DNA of 64,000 nt from Methanofollis tationis (lineage in GTDB: Archaea; Halobacteriota; Methanomicrobia; Methanomicrobiales; Methanofollaceae): contig NZ_JABXWR010000001.1 of NCBI RefSeq assembly GCF_013377755.1, positions 2,119,104-2,183,103 on the forward strand, in the 5' to 3' direction. Position 1 is the first letter of the stretch. The number at the start of each line of letters is the position of its first letter. Positions 8,104 through 16,981 of the stretch are shown here, in pieces. The notes below the pieces were generated by a model. The model saw only the letters and a program-made list of their open reading frames with translations, ran no database searches and had not been told where the DNA came from. The translations under genes were made by a program, and so were the position numbers.

Positions 8104-10840
8104 TCAGGTTCGACTCGATGAGGGCGCGGCCGCGGGCGAGGGCTTCTCCGATCCGCCCGACCTCAGGGCCGCCGCCCTGTGCAATCTGTGGTTTTCCGCC
8201 GCCTTTTCCGCCAAGAACTTCACAGACCTCCCTGATCACCTCGACGGCGTTCAGGCTCTCGACCGGCGAGGCCATCACGGCGTGGACGCGCTCTCTTCCC
8301 CCGGCGAGCAGCGCAATGTCGCCGCCTTCAGAGATCCGTGAGGCGAGGGCGACGAGTTCCTGCGGCGGGAGGTCGACCTCCCTGATCACGACACCAAAGC
8401 CGCCGATCTCCTCGGCGACCAGTTGCTGGACCTCGAGGTCGACGACCTTCTGCTGGAGGCGCTCGATCTCTTTCCTCTGCTCTTTCCACTCGGTGAAGAA
8501 CCGGTTCACGCTCGCGGGCAGGTTCTCCTGCTGGACCGAGAGGGTCTCGGCCGATACGGCGATGAGTTCCTTGAGGTGCTGCATCGCGGTGATCGCCGCA
8601 ATCCCGGCCGAGAACTCCAGGCGTTCGATCCCGTCCTGGATATGCTCGACTTTGAGCAGGGCAATCGGGCCTATCTCGCCGGTGGAGCGGCAGTGGGTTC
8701 CGGCGCATGCCTCGATGTCGCCTGCGACCTGCACGACCCGGATCTGCCGGCCCGGCGGTACGCCGCCCTGGTAGAGCCCGAAGCCGTACTTCTGTTCGGC
8801 CTTCGTGCGGTTCTCCCAGTTGACATAGACCGGGGTGTTCTCCATCACCATCTGGTTCGCCCTGATCTCGATCCGTTTCATCTCCTCAGGGGTGATGTGC
8901 TTGAAGTGCCTGATATCGATACGGGCGCTCTCGCTCCCCTTCTGGGCGCCGGCCTGATGGATATGGGCGCCGAGCACCTCCTTTGAGGCGCGGAGGATCA
9001 GGTGCGTCGCCGTGTGGTGGCGCATTAAGGACCAGCGCCGCTCCTCGTCGACGATCCCCTTCACCCGGTCGCCCCGCTTGAGGGTGCCGCCCTTCACGCG
9101 GTGGAGGATCACCTCGCCGAGCTTGATCGTGTCCTCGACCCTGACCATCGTCTCGGTGGTGACGAGTGTGCCGGTGTCGGCAGGCTGACCGCCGCCTTCG
9201 GGGTAGAAGAGCGTCTGGTCGAGGACGGCGCAACCGTCGAAGTAGTCGATGACCATCGCCTCGAACTCGACCTCGGCCGGCTGATCGTAGTAGGCCTTCT
9301 TCGTTGCCGGGAGACCGGCGATCCGCTCGCGGTACTTTGCGAGCGGGTCCTCGGCCGCCTTCTCCGGGAGGTTCTCGGAGTGCAGGTCGGCGATCTGCGA
9401 GTAGAAGTTGTCCGGGATCTCGACGACCGCCCCTTCCTGTGCGGCGATATCCTTCACCATCTCGGGCGGGATGCCGTGGGAGTCGTACAGGGTGACGACC
9501 TCCTGCAGGGGGATGCGCTCGCTCTTCTTCTTGTAGGTGCGGGCGATCCGCTGCACGATCCGCGCCCCGCGGGCGAGGGTTGCGGCGTACTTCTCCACCT
9601 CGCGGTCGATGATCTCGCGCACGCCGGCGATGCTCTGCTCGAAGGAGTCGGTGCCGATGATCCGCATCTGCATCTCGACCAGGTCGGCAAGGTTGTCCTT
9701 GAGGTCGAGGTCGGCCATCATCCGCAGGGTCCGGCGCAGGACGAGGCGGGCGAGGTATCCTTCCCGCACATTGGAGGGCACGACGCAGTCGCCGAGCATA
9801 TAGGCAAGGCAGCGGGTGTGGTCGGCGATGGCGTAGATCTTCTCGATCGGGGTGATCAGTTTGTCGAGTTTCTCCTGCGGGACGTCGATCGCCGCCGCCA
9901 CCTTCCGGCGGAGCTGGAAGAGGTTGGGGCCGCTGATGTCCATGAGACCGGCGAACCTGGCGTTGAGCCCGAGGATCTTCGTGAACTCCTTGTTGTCCAG
10001 GAGGTGCTCGAGGCCCGCGGCGTGCATCAGGCGGCTGACCATCTCGGGGAAGACTGCGTCGTAGATGGTCGGAGAGCCTTTCGAGGCCCAGGTGAGCCGT
10101 TCAAGCCCGTAACCGGTGTCGACAATCCGCATCTTCATCGGATAATAAAGAACGCCCTCGAGCTCGACCGGTTCCTGGTCGTTTGGCACCCTGGTCAGGC
10201 TCATGAAGACGAGGGTTGCCACCTCGAGGCCACCGATCAGCACCTCCACCGAGGGGCCGGCGTTGCCGCCGCCCATCCAGGGGTGCTCCTTGTAGGTGAC
10301 CTTATTCAAGTCGGCCCCGATCGAACTGAGGAACTCGTCGCAGAGTTCGACGGTCCGGTCTTTCCAGTAGATATCCTCACCCGGCGAGTTGAAGGCGTGA
10401 TGGGCCATCATCTCGAAGAGGGTCAGGTGCCGGCCTGACCGTCCCACCGAGTCGAGGTCGTTGAGCCTGATACACGGCTGCGAGATGGTCAGGGGGTTTG
10501 CCGGCGGCGGCACAAGGCCGTTCGTCACGAAGGGCTGGAAGTCGGCGATCGAGGCGATGGTCAGGTAAATATCGTCGCGCCAGCGTGCGACGACCGGGTA
10601 GCGTTCGATCCGCGTGTGGCCGTGCCGCTCGAAAAACGAAAGATAGGCCTCCCTCATCTCATCCAGGGAGTGCGGGGCGAAGACCGGGTTTGCAATAAAG
10701 GAGTACGGCTCGCAGGGTGCGTCCCCGCAGGTCTCTCTGGACGGGTCGCGTGTCCAGTACGCCGCCCCGCACTTGCTGCAGACCTTCCGAACCAGTCCCT
10801 GGGATTTGAAATATTCAAGTTGATACTCTTCTTCGAGCAT
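8096..10840 (-). CDS. alaS: alanyl-tRNA synthetase (archaeal type)
   Basis: Class II synthetase that charges tRNA-Ala. The 914-residue length and the N-terminal extension with a CSKCGAAYWTRDP zinc-like motif are characteristic of archaeal AlaRS. The aminoacylation core (FFERHGHTRIERYPVVARW, GRHLTLFEMMAHHAFN) is followed by the editing domain with HTATH near residue 606 and CAGTH near 712, the metal-binding His/His/Cys/His set that removes mischarged serine. The C-terminal oligomerisation domain ends with a GGGKPQIAQGGG segment typical of DHHA1. The downstream regulator gene overlaps its stop. AT-rich sequence upstream separates it from the SWIM gene. Confidence 0.96.
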   Translation of the reverse strand: MLEEEYQLEYFKSQGLVRKVCSKCGAAYWTRDPSRETCGDAPCEPYSFIANPVFAPHSLDEMREAYLSFFERHGHTRIERYPVVARWRDDIYLTIASIADFQPFVTNGLVPPPANPLTISQPCIRLNDLDSVGRSGRHLTLFEMMAHHAFNSPGEDIYWKDRTVELCDEFLSSIGADLNKVTYKEHPWMGGGNAGPSVEVLIGGLEVATLVFMSLTRVPNDQEPVELEGVLYYPMKMRIVDTGYGLERLTWASKGSPTIYDAVFPEMVSRLMHAAGLEHLLDNKEFTKILGLNARFAGLMDISGPNLFQLRRKVAAAIDVPQEKLDKLITPIEKIYAIADHTRCLAYMLGDCVVPSNVREGYLARLVLRRTLRMMADLDLKDNLADLVEMQMRIIGTDSFEQSIAGVREIIDREVEKYAATLARGARIVQRIARTYKKKSERIPLQEVVTLYDSHGIPPEMVKDIAAQEGAVVEIPDNFYSQIADLHSENLPEKAAEDPLAKYRERIAGLPATKKAYYDQPAEVEFEAMVIDYFDGCAVLDQTLFYPEGGGQPADTGTLVTTETMVRVEDTIKLGEVILHRVKGGTLKRGDRVKGIVDEERRWSLMRHHTATHLILRASKEVLGAHIHQAGAQKGSESARIDIRHFKHITPEEMKRIEIRANQMVMENTPVYVNWENRTKAEQKYGFGLYQGGVPPGRQIRVVQVAGDIEACAGTHCRSTGEIGPIALLKVEHIQDGIERLEFSAGIAAITAMQHLKELIAVSAETLSVQQENLPASVNRFFTEWKEQRKEIERLQQKVVDLEVQQLVAEEIGGFGVVIREVDLPPQELVALASRISEGGDIALLAGGRERVHAVMASPVESLNAVEVIREVCEVLGGKGGGKPQIAQGGGPEVGRIGEALARGRALIESNLNG

Positions 10841-10864
10841 TCAAAACCACGTCTTAATAATCTA

Positions 10865-11218
10865 TTATTCGGAATTGTTCATTATATTGTTTGTTGTGAT
10901 ACCCTCTTTCCTCAGGCGATCGATATACCACTCCTCCCGCCGTTCAAAGCGGTCTGATGCGAGAGCGATCCTGACGGCAAGGATATGCCAGCAGCACCCC
11001 CCGCGGTAGGTGAAGTCCTTGCAGGTGCAGAAATCGTCCTCGACGACGTACTCCGCCGTCCGCCCGCGGACCACGAAAAAATCGAGGTATCGCCTTACCG
11101 CCCCGGCGTCCACGGCGGCCAGGGCTTTTCGCCCCCGGTCGCGGTACGCCCTGAGGATCGCTTCCCTGAGGGAAGGAGTAAGATCTTCCCTTCCGATCCG
11201 GTCAAATAGTTCCTTCAT
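10865..11218 (-). CDS. SWIM zinc-finger protein
   Basis: A 117-residue protein whose C-terminal half holds a SWIM motif, CTCKDF followed by CCWHIL (CxC-Xn-CxH), preceded by a small helical N-terminus. SWIM domains bind DNA or proteins; archaeal ones have been compared with the Sws1/Shu recombination mediators, but a function for this protein is not established. The open frame extends upstream through the Nif3 gene in another frame. The real start is placed at ATG 11216-11218 because it overlaps the Nif3 stop (ATGA) and begins the conserved part. The pair is translationally coupled. Confidence 0.72.
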   Translation of the reverse strand: MKELFDRIGREDLTPSLREAILRAYRDRGRKALAAVDAGAVRRYLDFFVVRGRTAEYVVEDDFCTCKDFTYRGGCCWHILAVRIALASDRFERREEWYIDRLRKEGITTNNIMNNSE

Positions 11219-11928
11219 GTGATCGTGCGGACCGCCGGCAGGTCTTCGATGTACTCCCACCCTGACCGTTCGGCGAGCGCCTGCATCGCCGGGGCTTCGA
11301 GAGCGTAGTGCGTCGACTCGATGCAGGGGAGAGGGGATGCCCGGGCCACATGGTGCTTCAGTTCTGCCGAGAGGAAGGCGTCGGCACCGAGGGAGACCGC
11401 TTCTGCGATCAGCGCAGGGTCGAACCCGCTCCCGCCGACGACGGCGAGACGGTCGGGGTCTTCGATCTCTCCCCAGACCCGCACGTTGCCGCCGATCCGT
11501 GCCGCCATCTCGTCGAGCCCTGCGGTGCACCTGCCGACAAGCCCGTTCGTCATCGGCACCGGATCGACCAGGCCGAGGATATCGGCAAGGGTGTCGTTCA
11601 CCCCGCCCGGGGCGCGGTCGAAGTTCGTGTGCATCACATAGAGATTGACCTCCCCGGCAAAGAGGGGGCGGAGGACCGCCGCGGCACGCCCGGTGATCGC
11701 GGTCAGCGGCTCCCAGAGGGGCGTGTGGTGGACGACGAGGAGTCCGGCCCCCATGCGGACGGCGGCGCGAGCAACGGCTGGTGTGGCGTCGAGGGCGCAG
11801 CAGACGGTCTCGACCTCCTCCCGGCCTTCGATGATGAGTCCGATCCTGCCGGTGTCATACTCTTCGGCGAGTTCCGGAGGGGCGATCCCCTCGAGGTGGG
11901 CGATCAGGTCTGCAATGTGCATATTCAC
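11215..11928 (-). CDS. Nif3-like dinuclear metal centre protein
   Basis: A 237-residue member of the NIF3/YbgI family (COG0327). It shows the metal-ligand histidines in LLVVHHTPLW near residue 65-72, the VMHTNFDRAPGGVNDTLA segment near 105-125, and the C-terminal AELKHHVA and CIESTHYALE motifs. These proteins form ring-shaped hexamers with two metal ions per subunit; the biochemical role is debated (GTP cyclohydrolase-type or metallochaperone activity). It begins 84 nt from the divergent COG1900 gene and is coupled by ATGA to the SWIM gene downstream. Confidence 0.85.
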   Translation of the reverse strand: MNMHIADLIAHLEGIAPPELAEEYDTGRIGLIIEGREEVETVCCALDATPAVARAAVRMGAGLLVVHHTPLWEPLTAITGRAAAVLRPLFAGEVNLYVMHTNFDRAPGGVNDTLADILGLVDPVPMTNGLVGRCTAGLDEMAARIGGNVRVWGEIEDPDRLAVVGGSGFDPALIAEAVSLGADAFLSAELKHHVARASPLPCIESTHYALEAPAMQALAERSGWEYIEDLPAVRTIT

Positions 11929-11980
11929 AGGTCTCGCTCTCCGCTAATGAAGGCACGTATTACTTTGAGTAATAAGAAAG

Positions 11981-11992
11981 ACCTATAAATAT
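11981..11992 (+). promoter_or_regulatory. TATA box of the homocysteine-biosynthesis operon
   Basis: The sequence ACCTATAAATAT is a strong archaeal TATA element. Its centre lies about 26 nt before the ATG at 12012, so transcription should begin at or next to the start codon, giving a leaderless message. This also argues against the in-frame ATG at 11991, which lies inside the TATA box. Confidence 0.6.
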
Positions 11993-12011
11993 GCGGGATA
12001 AATACACCACT

Positions 12012-13520
12012 ATGGAGAAATCCATAGACGAGATCAATATAAGAATACGCGATGGCAATGCGCGCGTTGTCACGGCCGAGGAGATGCCTGACATCGTCGC
12101 CGAACTGGGCGAGGAGGCGGCGCTGAGAGAGGTGGATGTCGTCACCACCGGTACCTTCGGCGCCATGTGCTCTTCAGGCGCCTTTTTTAACTTCGGTCAC
12201 GCGGATCCCCCGATACGGATGGAGAGGGTCTGGCTCAATGACGTCGAGGCCTATGCCGGCATTGCGGCGGTCGACGCCTATCTCGGCGCAACCCAGCAGT
12301 CGACGACACAGGGCGACCGCTATGGCGGGGCGCATGTGATCGAGGACCTCATTTCCGGCCGCTCGGTCGAGCTGCGGGCAATATCGCGAGGCACCGACTG
12401 CTACCCGTTGCGGACCGTCACCACGAACCTCCTCCTCGAAGACCTCAACACCGCCACGATGCTGAATCCCAGAAATGCATACCAGTGCTACAATGCGGCG
12501 GCCAACTCCACCGACCGCGTCCTCCACACCTATATGGGCACCCTCCTCCCGAACTGCGGGAACGTCTCGTACTCGGGCGCCGGGGCCTTATCCCCGCTTG
12601 CAAACGACCCGACCTACCATGTGATCGGGAGCGGCGTCCCGATCTTTCTCGGTGGGGCGCAGGGGATGGTCGTCGGCGAAGGCACGCAGTCGTCCCCGGC
12701 CACCGGGTTCGCCACCCTGATGACGACCGGGGACCTCACCCATATGAGCCCGGACTATATCAGGGCCGCAACCTTCCAGGGCTACGGCGTGACGATGTAC
12801 GTCGGTCTCGGCATTCCCCTGCCGGTGACCGATCTGACGGTCGTGCGGAGCACGGCCGTACGCGACGAGGACCTGACGACCGGCGTCGTCGACTATGGCG
12901 TGCCTTCCCGCGACCGCCCGACGCTCAGGCGCGTCACCTACGCCGAACTGAAGAGCGGCCGGATCGAACTCAACGGCGAGGAGGTGCGGACATCCTCGCT
13001 TTCGAGTTACCGCAAGGCGCGGCAGGTCGCCGAGGCCCTGAAGGGCTGGGTGGAGATGGGATCGATCGCACTCTCTCTCCCGACCCGCCGGGTGGAGGCC
13101 TCCAGGCGGACGCGCCCGATGCGCGAGACCAAACTCGTGCCGCGGGTGCGGGAGGTGATGGAGGCGAAGGTCGTCTGCATCACCGAGGACGAACCGATCA
13201 CCGAGGCGGCCCTTAAACTCCTCAGGGGCGAGACAAACCATCTCCCGATCCTGGACGGCGACCGCCGCCTGGTCGGGATCGTGACCACCTACGACGTCAC
13301 CAAGGCGGTGGCGCGGCCTGGCGAACGGCTCTGCGTGCGGGACATCATGACCAGGAAGGTCGTGCGCACGACCCCCGAGGAGGCGGTAGATATCGCTGCC
13401 CAGAAACTGGAGCGTCACAACATCAGCGCCCTGCCGGTCGTTGATCCGCAGAACCATGTCATCGGGATGCTCACGGCCATCAACCTCGGCAAACTCCTTG
13501 GCGGGAGGTGGAAGGCATGA
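12012..13520 (+). CDS. COG1900 (DUF39) homocysteine biosynthesis protein with tandem CBS domains
   Basis: Homologue of MA1821 of Methanosarcina acetivorans. With its ferredoxin partner it transfers sulfur to aspartate semialdehyde to make homocysteine. The 502-residue protein has an N-terminal DUF39 domain (residues about 1-365) including the conserved GTFGAMCSSGAFFNFGH segment, whose Cys is a likely catalytic thiol. A C-terminal CBS pair (about 375-500) probably senses an adenosyl ligand. The ATG at 12012 starts MEKSIDEINIRI, matching family N-termini, and sits about 26 nt after a TATA box. Its stop overlaps the NIL-ferredoxin ATG (ATGA), and UPF0280 follows, giving the full three-gene pathway in one operon. 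Confidence 0.9.
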   Translation: MEKSIDEINIRIRDGNARVVTAEEMPDIVAELGEEAALREVDVVTTGTFGAMCSSGAFFNFGHADPPIRMERVWLNDVEAYAGIAAVDAYLGATQQSTTQGDRYGGAHVIEDLISGRSVELRAISRGTDCYPLRTVTTNLLLEDLNTATMLNPRNAYQCYNAAANSTDRVLHTYMGTLLPNCGNVSYSGAGALSPLANDPTYHVIGSGVPIFLGGAQGMVVGEGTQSSPATGFATLMTTGDLTHMSPDYIRAATFQGYGVTMYVGLGIPLPVTDLTVVRSTAVRDEDLTTGVVDYGVPSRDRPTLRRVTYAELKSGRIELNGEEVRTSSLSSYRKARQVAEALKGWVEMGSIALSLPTRRVEASRRTRPMRETKLVPRVREVMEAKVVCITEDEPITEAALKLLRGETNHLPILDGDRRLVGIVTTYDVTKAVARPGERLCVRDIMTRKVVRTTPEEAVDIAAQKLERHNISALPVVDPQNHVIGMLTAINLGKLLGGRWKA

Positions 13521-13903
13521 AACTGATGGTCTCGTTCTCGCGCAAAAAGGTGAGGGAACCGATCATCGCCCGGGTGGTGATGGATACCGGTGTGCTGATC
13601 AATGTCGAACGGGCGCGGATCGAACCGAGCGAGGGTGACGTCCTCATCGACGTCCCTGACGAGAGCGCGCGCATTGTCTGCATGAAGATGCGGGACCTCG
13701 GGGCGACGGTCAGCGTCCTGAAGGATGCGATCATCCATGACGAGAACGAGTGCGTGGACTGCGGCGCCTGTATATCGATCTGCCCGCAGGACGTCTTCTC
13801 CTTCGATGAAAACTGGAAACTCAGCCTCGACAAGCCGCGCTGCGTTCTCTGCGGCAGGTGCATTCAGGCCTGCCCGCATGGGGCGCTCTCCCTCCAGAAA
13901 TAA
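13517..13903 (+). CDS. NIL-domain ferredoxin of the homocysteine pathway (MA1822-like)
   Basis: A 128-residue protein with an N-terminal NIL domain (about 1-70) and two C-terminal 4Fe-4S motifs, CVDCGACISICP and CVLCGRCIQACP, each a CxxCxxCxxxC/P cluster site. In Methanosarcina the homologue MA1822 acts with MA1821 in homocysteine formation from sulfide, probably supplying electrons. The ATG at 13517 overlaps the preceding TGA and follows a GGGAGGTGG ribosome-binding site; a GTG at 13508 is in frame but less convincing. Confidence 0.9.
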   Translation: MKLMVSFSRKKVREPIIARVVMDTGVLINVERARIEPSEGDVLIDVPDESARIVCMKMRDLGATVSVLKDAIIHDENECVDCGACISICPQDVFSFDENWKLSLDKPRCVLCGRCIQACPHGALSLQK

Positions 13904-13925
13904 TTCTTTTTTGCCGGGGCAGGGA

Positions 13926-14636
13926 ATGATCCGCGAGCACTTCGAGCACAAACAGACGATCACGACGATCCTTGCCGACGATCAGGCCCATATCGAGGCG
14001 GCGAAGGCAGGCATGCTCGCCGCCCGCCATGGCCTCGAAGCCTTCCTCTTCAAAGACCCCTACTTCGGGGTCACCTTCGAGTCCTACGACCCGCCGGCCG
14101 GGAGCCGGACGGTGCAGAGGATGGGGGCGGCGTCCGTGTCTGCCGGCGTCGGGCCGATGGCGGCCGTCGCCGGGACGATTGCGTGGGCCGGGGCCGAAGC
14201 GATGCAGGATGCCGGGGCATCGTTCGGGGTCGTGGACAACGGCGGGGACATCGCCCTCTTCTCCGACCGGGAGGTGCGGGTCGGGATCCATGCCGGGGCC
14301 TCGCCGTTCTCGGACAGGCTCGCCTTTCTTGTCAGGCCGCAGGAGGAGATCCTGGGCATCTGCACCTCGTCGGCGACGGTCGGCCCTTCCATCTCCTTCG
14401 GGGTTGCAGACGCCGTCTGCATCTTCTCCCGTGACGTCTCGCTCGCCGACGCATGGGCGACCGCCCTCTGCAACTCCCTCCTGCCCGGTGCGGAGGAGCC
14501 TTTCGCCGCCCTTGAGGGCACCGGCGTTATGGGAGCGCTCGCGATCATCGGGGAAGCGGTCATGACGTGGGGCGACCTCCCGCCGATCGCCGGGGCGAGC
14601 GTCGACCCCTCCCTGATCACGCGCGGCGAACCCTGA
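13926..14636 (+). CDS. UPF0280/COG2122 ApbE-like protein (MA1715 type)
   Basis: A 236-residue UPF0280 family protein, distantly related to the flavin-transfer protein ApbE. It shows the family segments AASVSAGVGPMAAVAGTIA and VVDNGGDIAL and the GICTSSATVGPS motif. Genetic work in Methanosarcina placed its homologue (MA1715) with COG1900 and the NIL-ferredoxin in homocysteine biosynthesis, and the adjacency here agrees. The start is ATG 13926 with a GGGGCAGGGA ribosome-binding site; the frame is open upstream through the ferredoxin gene, but that region is a shadow. The gap to the ferredoxin gene is 22 nt. Confidence 0.86.
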   Translation: MIREHFEHKQTITTILADDQAHIEAAKAGMLAARHGLEAFLFKDPYFGVTFESYDPPAGSRTVQRMGAASVSAGVGPMAAVAGTIAWAGAEAMQDAGASFGVVDNGGDIALFSDREVRVGIHAGASPFSDRLAFLVRPQEEILGICTSSATVGPSISFGVADAVCIFSRDVSLADAWATALCNSLLPGAEEPFAALEGTGVMGALAIIGEAVMTWGDLPPIAGASVDPSLITRGEP

Positions 14637-15032
14637 TCATGCCAGGTTTTCGAGGACGTAGTTTTCCGCTGCGGTCCTGGCATTTTTCCCGGAGAACCGC
14701 CTGTATTCCTGCTCCCCGTCGGTGACGACGATCTCGGCCCTGCCCTTTTCGCAGAGGAAGACGAGGCTGAAGAGTTCGACCTCGTCCAGGAGCACCCCGC
14801 GCAGGGTCTCTGAGGCGGGCGTGAGCATGAGCCGTTCCGCGGGGAGTTCCCCGGGATCTTCCCTGAAATAGTAGTAATAGACCTGATAGGCGTTGAGGAG
14901 GTCGGACGTGAGGAGTTCTGCCCTCACCTCCGGGTCGATGCCCTCAAGGAGGCGGGCGAGGCGCGTGTCGTCTTCATCGGCCCGCTCAAGAAGATCGTCC
15001 GCTATCGCCGCAAGGCGCTCATAATCGGTCAT
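14637..15032 (-). CDS. hypothetical acidic protein
   Basis: A 131-residue acidic, soluble protein with no domain I recognise. It has a helical N-terminus (DYERLAAIADDLLERADEDD) and a Y-rich middle (NAYQVYYYYFRE). The ATG at 15032 was chosen over an upstream in-frame start because a GGAGAG ribosome-binding site precedes it and a TATA-like CAATATACTT lies about 34 nt upstream. It converges with UPF0280 (the ends abut at 14636/14637) and diverges from the small gene at 15094. Confidence 0.6.
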   Translation of the reverse strand: MTDYERLAAIADDLLERADEDDTRLARLLEGIDPEVRAELLTSDLLNAYQVYYYYFREDPGELPAERLMLTPASETLRGVLLDEVELFSLVFLCEKGRAEIVVTDGEQEYRRFSGKNARTAAENYVLENLA

Positions 15033-15093
15033 TGAAACATGATGTTCTCTCCGGGTACAAAAGTATATTGTGGCTCCCGGCACAGATCTGGGT

Positions 15094-15387
15094 GTGAAAA
15101 CCGAAGAATTCGACTGGGCGGTCTATCATGCAATCGCCTGGAACAGGGCTGCGACCCTTCCCGCCCTGATCGATTATATGGGCGGCGATGCGGCGGCAGT
15201 CGAATCTTCTGTTCGGAGACTCACTTCATATCTCCTGATCGAACAGAGAGGAGACGATCTCCGCACCCTCTCGATCGAGGAGTCGATTCTCACGTGCCAG
15301 ATCAGGCACGGCGTCGGCACCACCCTGGAGATCGAGAACGGCGTCATAAAAATACCTGACTATGCACGGAAGGGAGAGAACAGATGA
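15094..15387 (+). CDS. small predicted winged-helix-like protein upstream of trm56
   Basis: A 97-residue protein, first codons [16 protein letters not shown], whose middle ([38 protein letters not shown], read in parts) looks like a winged helix; no cysteine or enzyme motif is seen. The GTG at 15094 lies about 30 nt past a TATA-like GTATATTG; a GTG at 15070 is an alternative that overlaps that TATA. Its stop overlaps the trm56 start (ATGA), so it is translated with it. It may regulate this operon, which is inference. Confidence 0.58.
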   Translation: MKTEEFDWAVYHAIAWNRAATLPALIDYMGGDAAAVESSVRRLTSYLLIEQRGDDLRTLSIEESILTCQIRHGVGTTLEIENGVIKIPDYARKGENR

Positions 15388-15911
15388 GGAAAGTATGTAT
15401 CCTCAGACTCGGCCACCGGCCTGAGCGGGATCAGCGGGTCACCACCCATGTCGGGCTCACGGCGCGGGCACTGGGTGCGAACGGCATGTACCTGGCCGCA
15501 AACGACACCGGCGTCGTCGCATCCATCGGCGACGTCGTGGAACGCTGGGGCGGGAACTTCTTTGTTGAAAACGATGTGAAATGGAAGAAGTGCATCAGGG
15601 AGTGGAAAGAGCGCGGCGGGATCGTCGCCCATCTCACGATGTACGGGCTTGAGGTCGGTGAGGTCGTCGCCGCGGTGCGGGAGCGCCCCGAAGACCTGCT
15701 CATCATCGTCGGCGCCGAGAAGGTCCCCGGCGACGTCTACGGCATGGTCGACTATAATGTCTCGGTCACAAACCAGCCCCACTCCGAGATCTCGAGCCTG
15801 GCCGTATTCCTCGACCGCCTGTTCATGGGCAGGGAGATCGAGCAAGACTTCCCTGACGCGAAGATCCGTGTCGAGCCCTGTAAGGTCGGGAAGCGGGTGA
15901 TCGAGCTGTGA
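15384..15911 (+). CDS. trm56: tRNA (cytidine(56)-2'-O)-methyltransferase aTrm56
   Basis: An archaeal SPOUT-class methyltransferase that methylates the ribose of C56 in the T-loop of tRNA using S-adenosylmethionine. The 175-residue length fits. Visible family segments are the N-terminal [19 protein letters not shown], the VAHLTMYG stretch, and the knot region [29 protein letters not shown] (read in parts), where the cofactor binds. It sits in a chain of overlapping genes (ATGA before, GTGA after). Confidence 0.92.
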   Translation: MRKVCILRLGHRPERDQRVTTHVGLTARALGANGMYLAANDTGVVASIGDVVERWGGNFFVENDVKWKKCIREWKERGGIVAHLTMYGLEVGEVVAAVRERPEDLLIIVGAEKVPGDVYGMVDYNVSVTNQPHSEISSLAVFLDRLFMGREIEQDFPDAKIRVEPCKVGKRVIEL

Positions 15912-16981
15912 AGGGTCGGGTGCTTGTCGCGGGTTTTGCGACCAGGCATGTGGTCAGTTCTGCAAAAAAAGCCGGCTACGAGGTATACGCTGTCGACCAT
16001 TTCTGTGACCAGGACCTCTGCCGGGACGCACGCGAGCACCGCCGTTTTGACGAACTCGACGAGGTCCCCGATCTGGTCGAGGAGATCTCTGCCGGCCGCA
16101 GCATCGACTGGTTTGTCGCCACATCAGGGGCCGAGGGCATGACCGTCCCGGTTCGCAGGGCCGGCACTCCGCCTGAGGTCTCGGCCAGGTTCCTGGACAA
16201 ATACGAGATCCAGCGGTTCTTCGAGGAAAATGCGATCCCGGTGCCGGCGTGCCGGGCCGGGGCCTACCCGGCGATGGTCAAGCCGCGCCGCGGCGCCGGC
16301 GGATGGCGGAACCGGGTGGCGTCGTCGGAGGAAGACCTGCGGGCCTGGGAAGAGGAGTGGCCCGACGTCCCCTATCTGGTGCAGGAATGCGTCGCCGGCA
16401 CGCCCGCAAGCGTCTCCTGCATCGCAGACGGGCGCCGGGCGGTGGCTGTCGCCGTCAACGAGCAGATCCTGCGGGGCGGGGAGGGGGATAGGGCATACGG
16501 TTTCTCCGGCTCGATCACCCCGTTCGACCACCCCCTCTCGGCACGCATGGCCGATATCGCCGAGCGTGCGGTGGCCCTCAGCGGCTGTGTCGGTTCGGTC
16601 GGGGTGGACTTCGTCGCCAGCGACGATGCATGGGCGATCGAGATCAACCCGCGGTTTCAGGGCACCCTCGACACCGTGGAGGCGGCAACCGGGCAGAGCA
16701 TATTCGGCCTGCATGTCGACGCCTGCACAGGCGTGCTTCCCGCCGCCAGGCCTCGGGCCGGGCAGGTGTGCGCACGGACAATACTCTTTGCCGACCGCGA
16801 CCTCACCGTGCATGCAGATCTTTCTCGCCTCTCTGATATCTGCGCTGATATTCCCTGGCCCGGCACCGAGATAGAAGAAGGGGGCGCCGTGGTCAGCGTC
16901 TACGGGCAGGGCCCGGACCGCGCTGCCGCCTGCGCCATGCTGGATAGAATTATAACACGCGTCCGTACATATATCTCGTGA
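15908..16981 (+). CDS. ATP-grasp carboligase-like protein (COG2232)
   Basis: A 357-residue ATP-grasp enzyme related to biotin carboxylase and PylC-like ligases. It has an N-terminal Rossmann-like region ([20 protein letters not shown]), an ATP-binding part with [12 protein letters not shown] near residue 125 and YLVQECVAG near 160, and the metal-binding [12 protein letters not shown] near 240. The substrate is unknown; ATP-grasp enzymes typically join a carboxylate to an amine or thiol. GTG overlaps the trm56 stop, and its own TGA touches the TFE start. Methanopterin or cofactor glutamylation is possible but not supported by the sequence itself. Confidence 0.72.
   Translation: MKGRVLVAGFATRHVVSSAKKAGYEVYAVDHFCDQDLCRDAREHRRFDELDEVPDLVEEISAGRSIDWFVATSGAEGMTVPVRRAGTPPEVSARFLDKYEIQRFFEENAIPVPACRAGAYPAMVKPRRGAGGWRNRVASSEEDLRAWEEEWPDVPYLVQECVAGTPASVSCIADGRRAVAVAVNEQILRGGEGDRAYGFSGSITPFDHPLSARMADIAERAVALSGCVGSVGVDFVASDDAWAIEINPRFQGTLDTVEAATGQSIFGLHVDACTGVLPAARPRAGQVCARTILFADRDLTVHADLSRLSDICADIPWPGTEIEEGGAVVSVYGQGPDRAAACAMLDRIITRVRTYIS

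Noticed and set aside
9101-10438. Long plus-strand open frame of about 445 codons antisense to alaS
   Set aside because: It mirrors the GC-rich third positions of alaS, has no ribosome-binding site or family similarity, and overlaps a certain gene throughout.
11991-12011. ATG 11991 as start of the COG1900 gene
   Set aside because: It lies inside the TATA box, and homologues begin at the position of ATG 12012.
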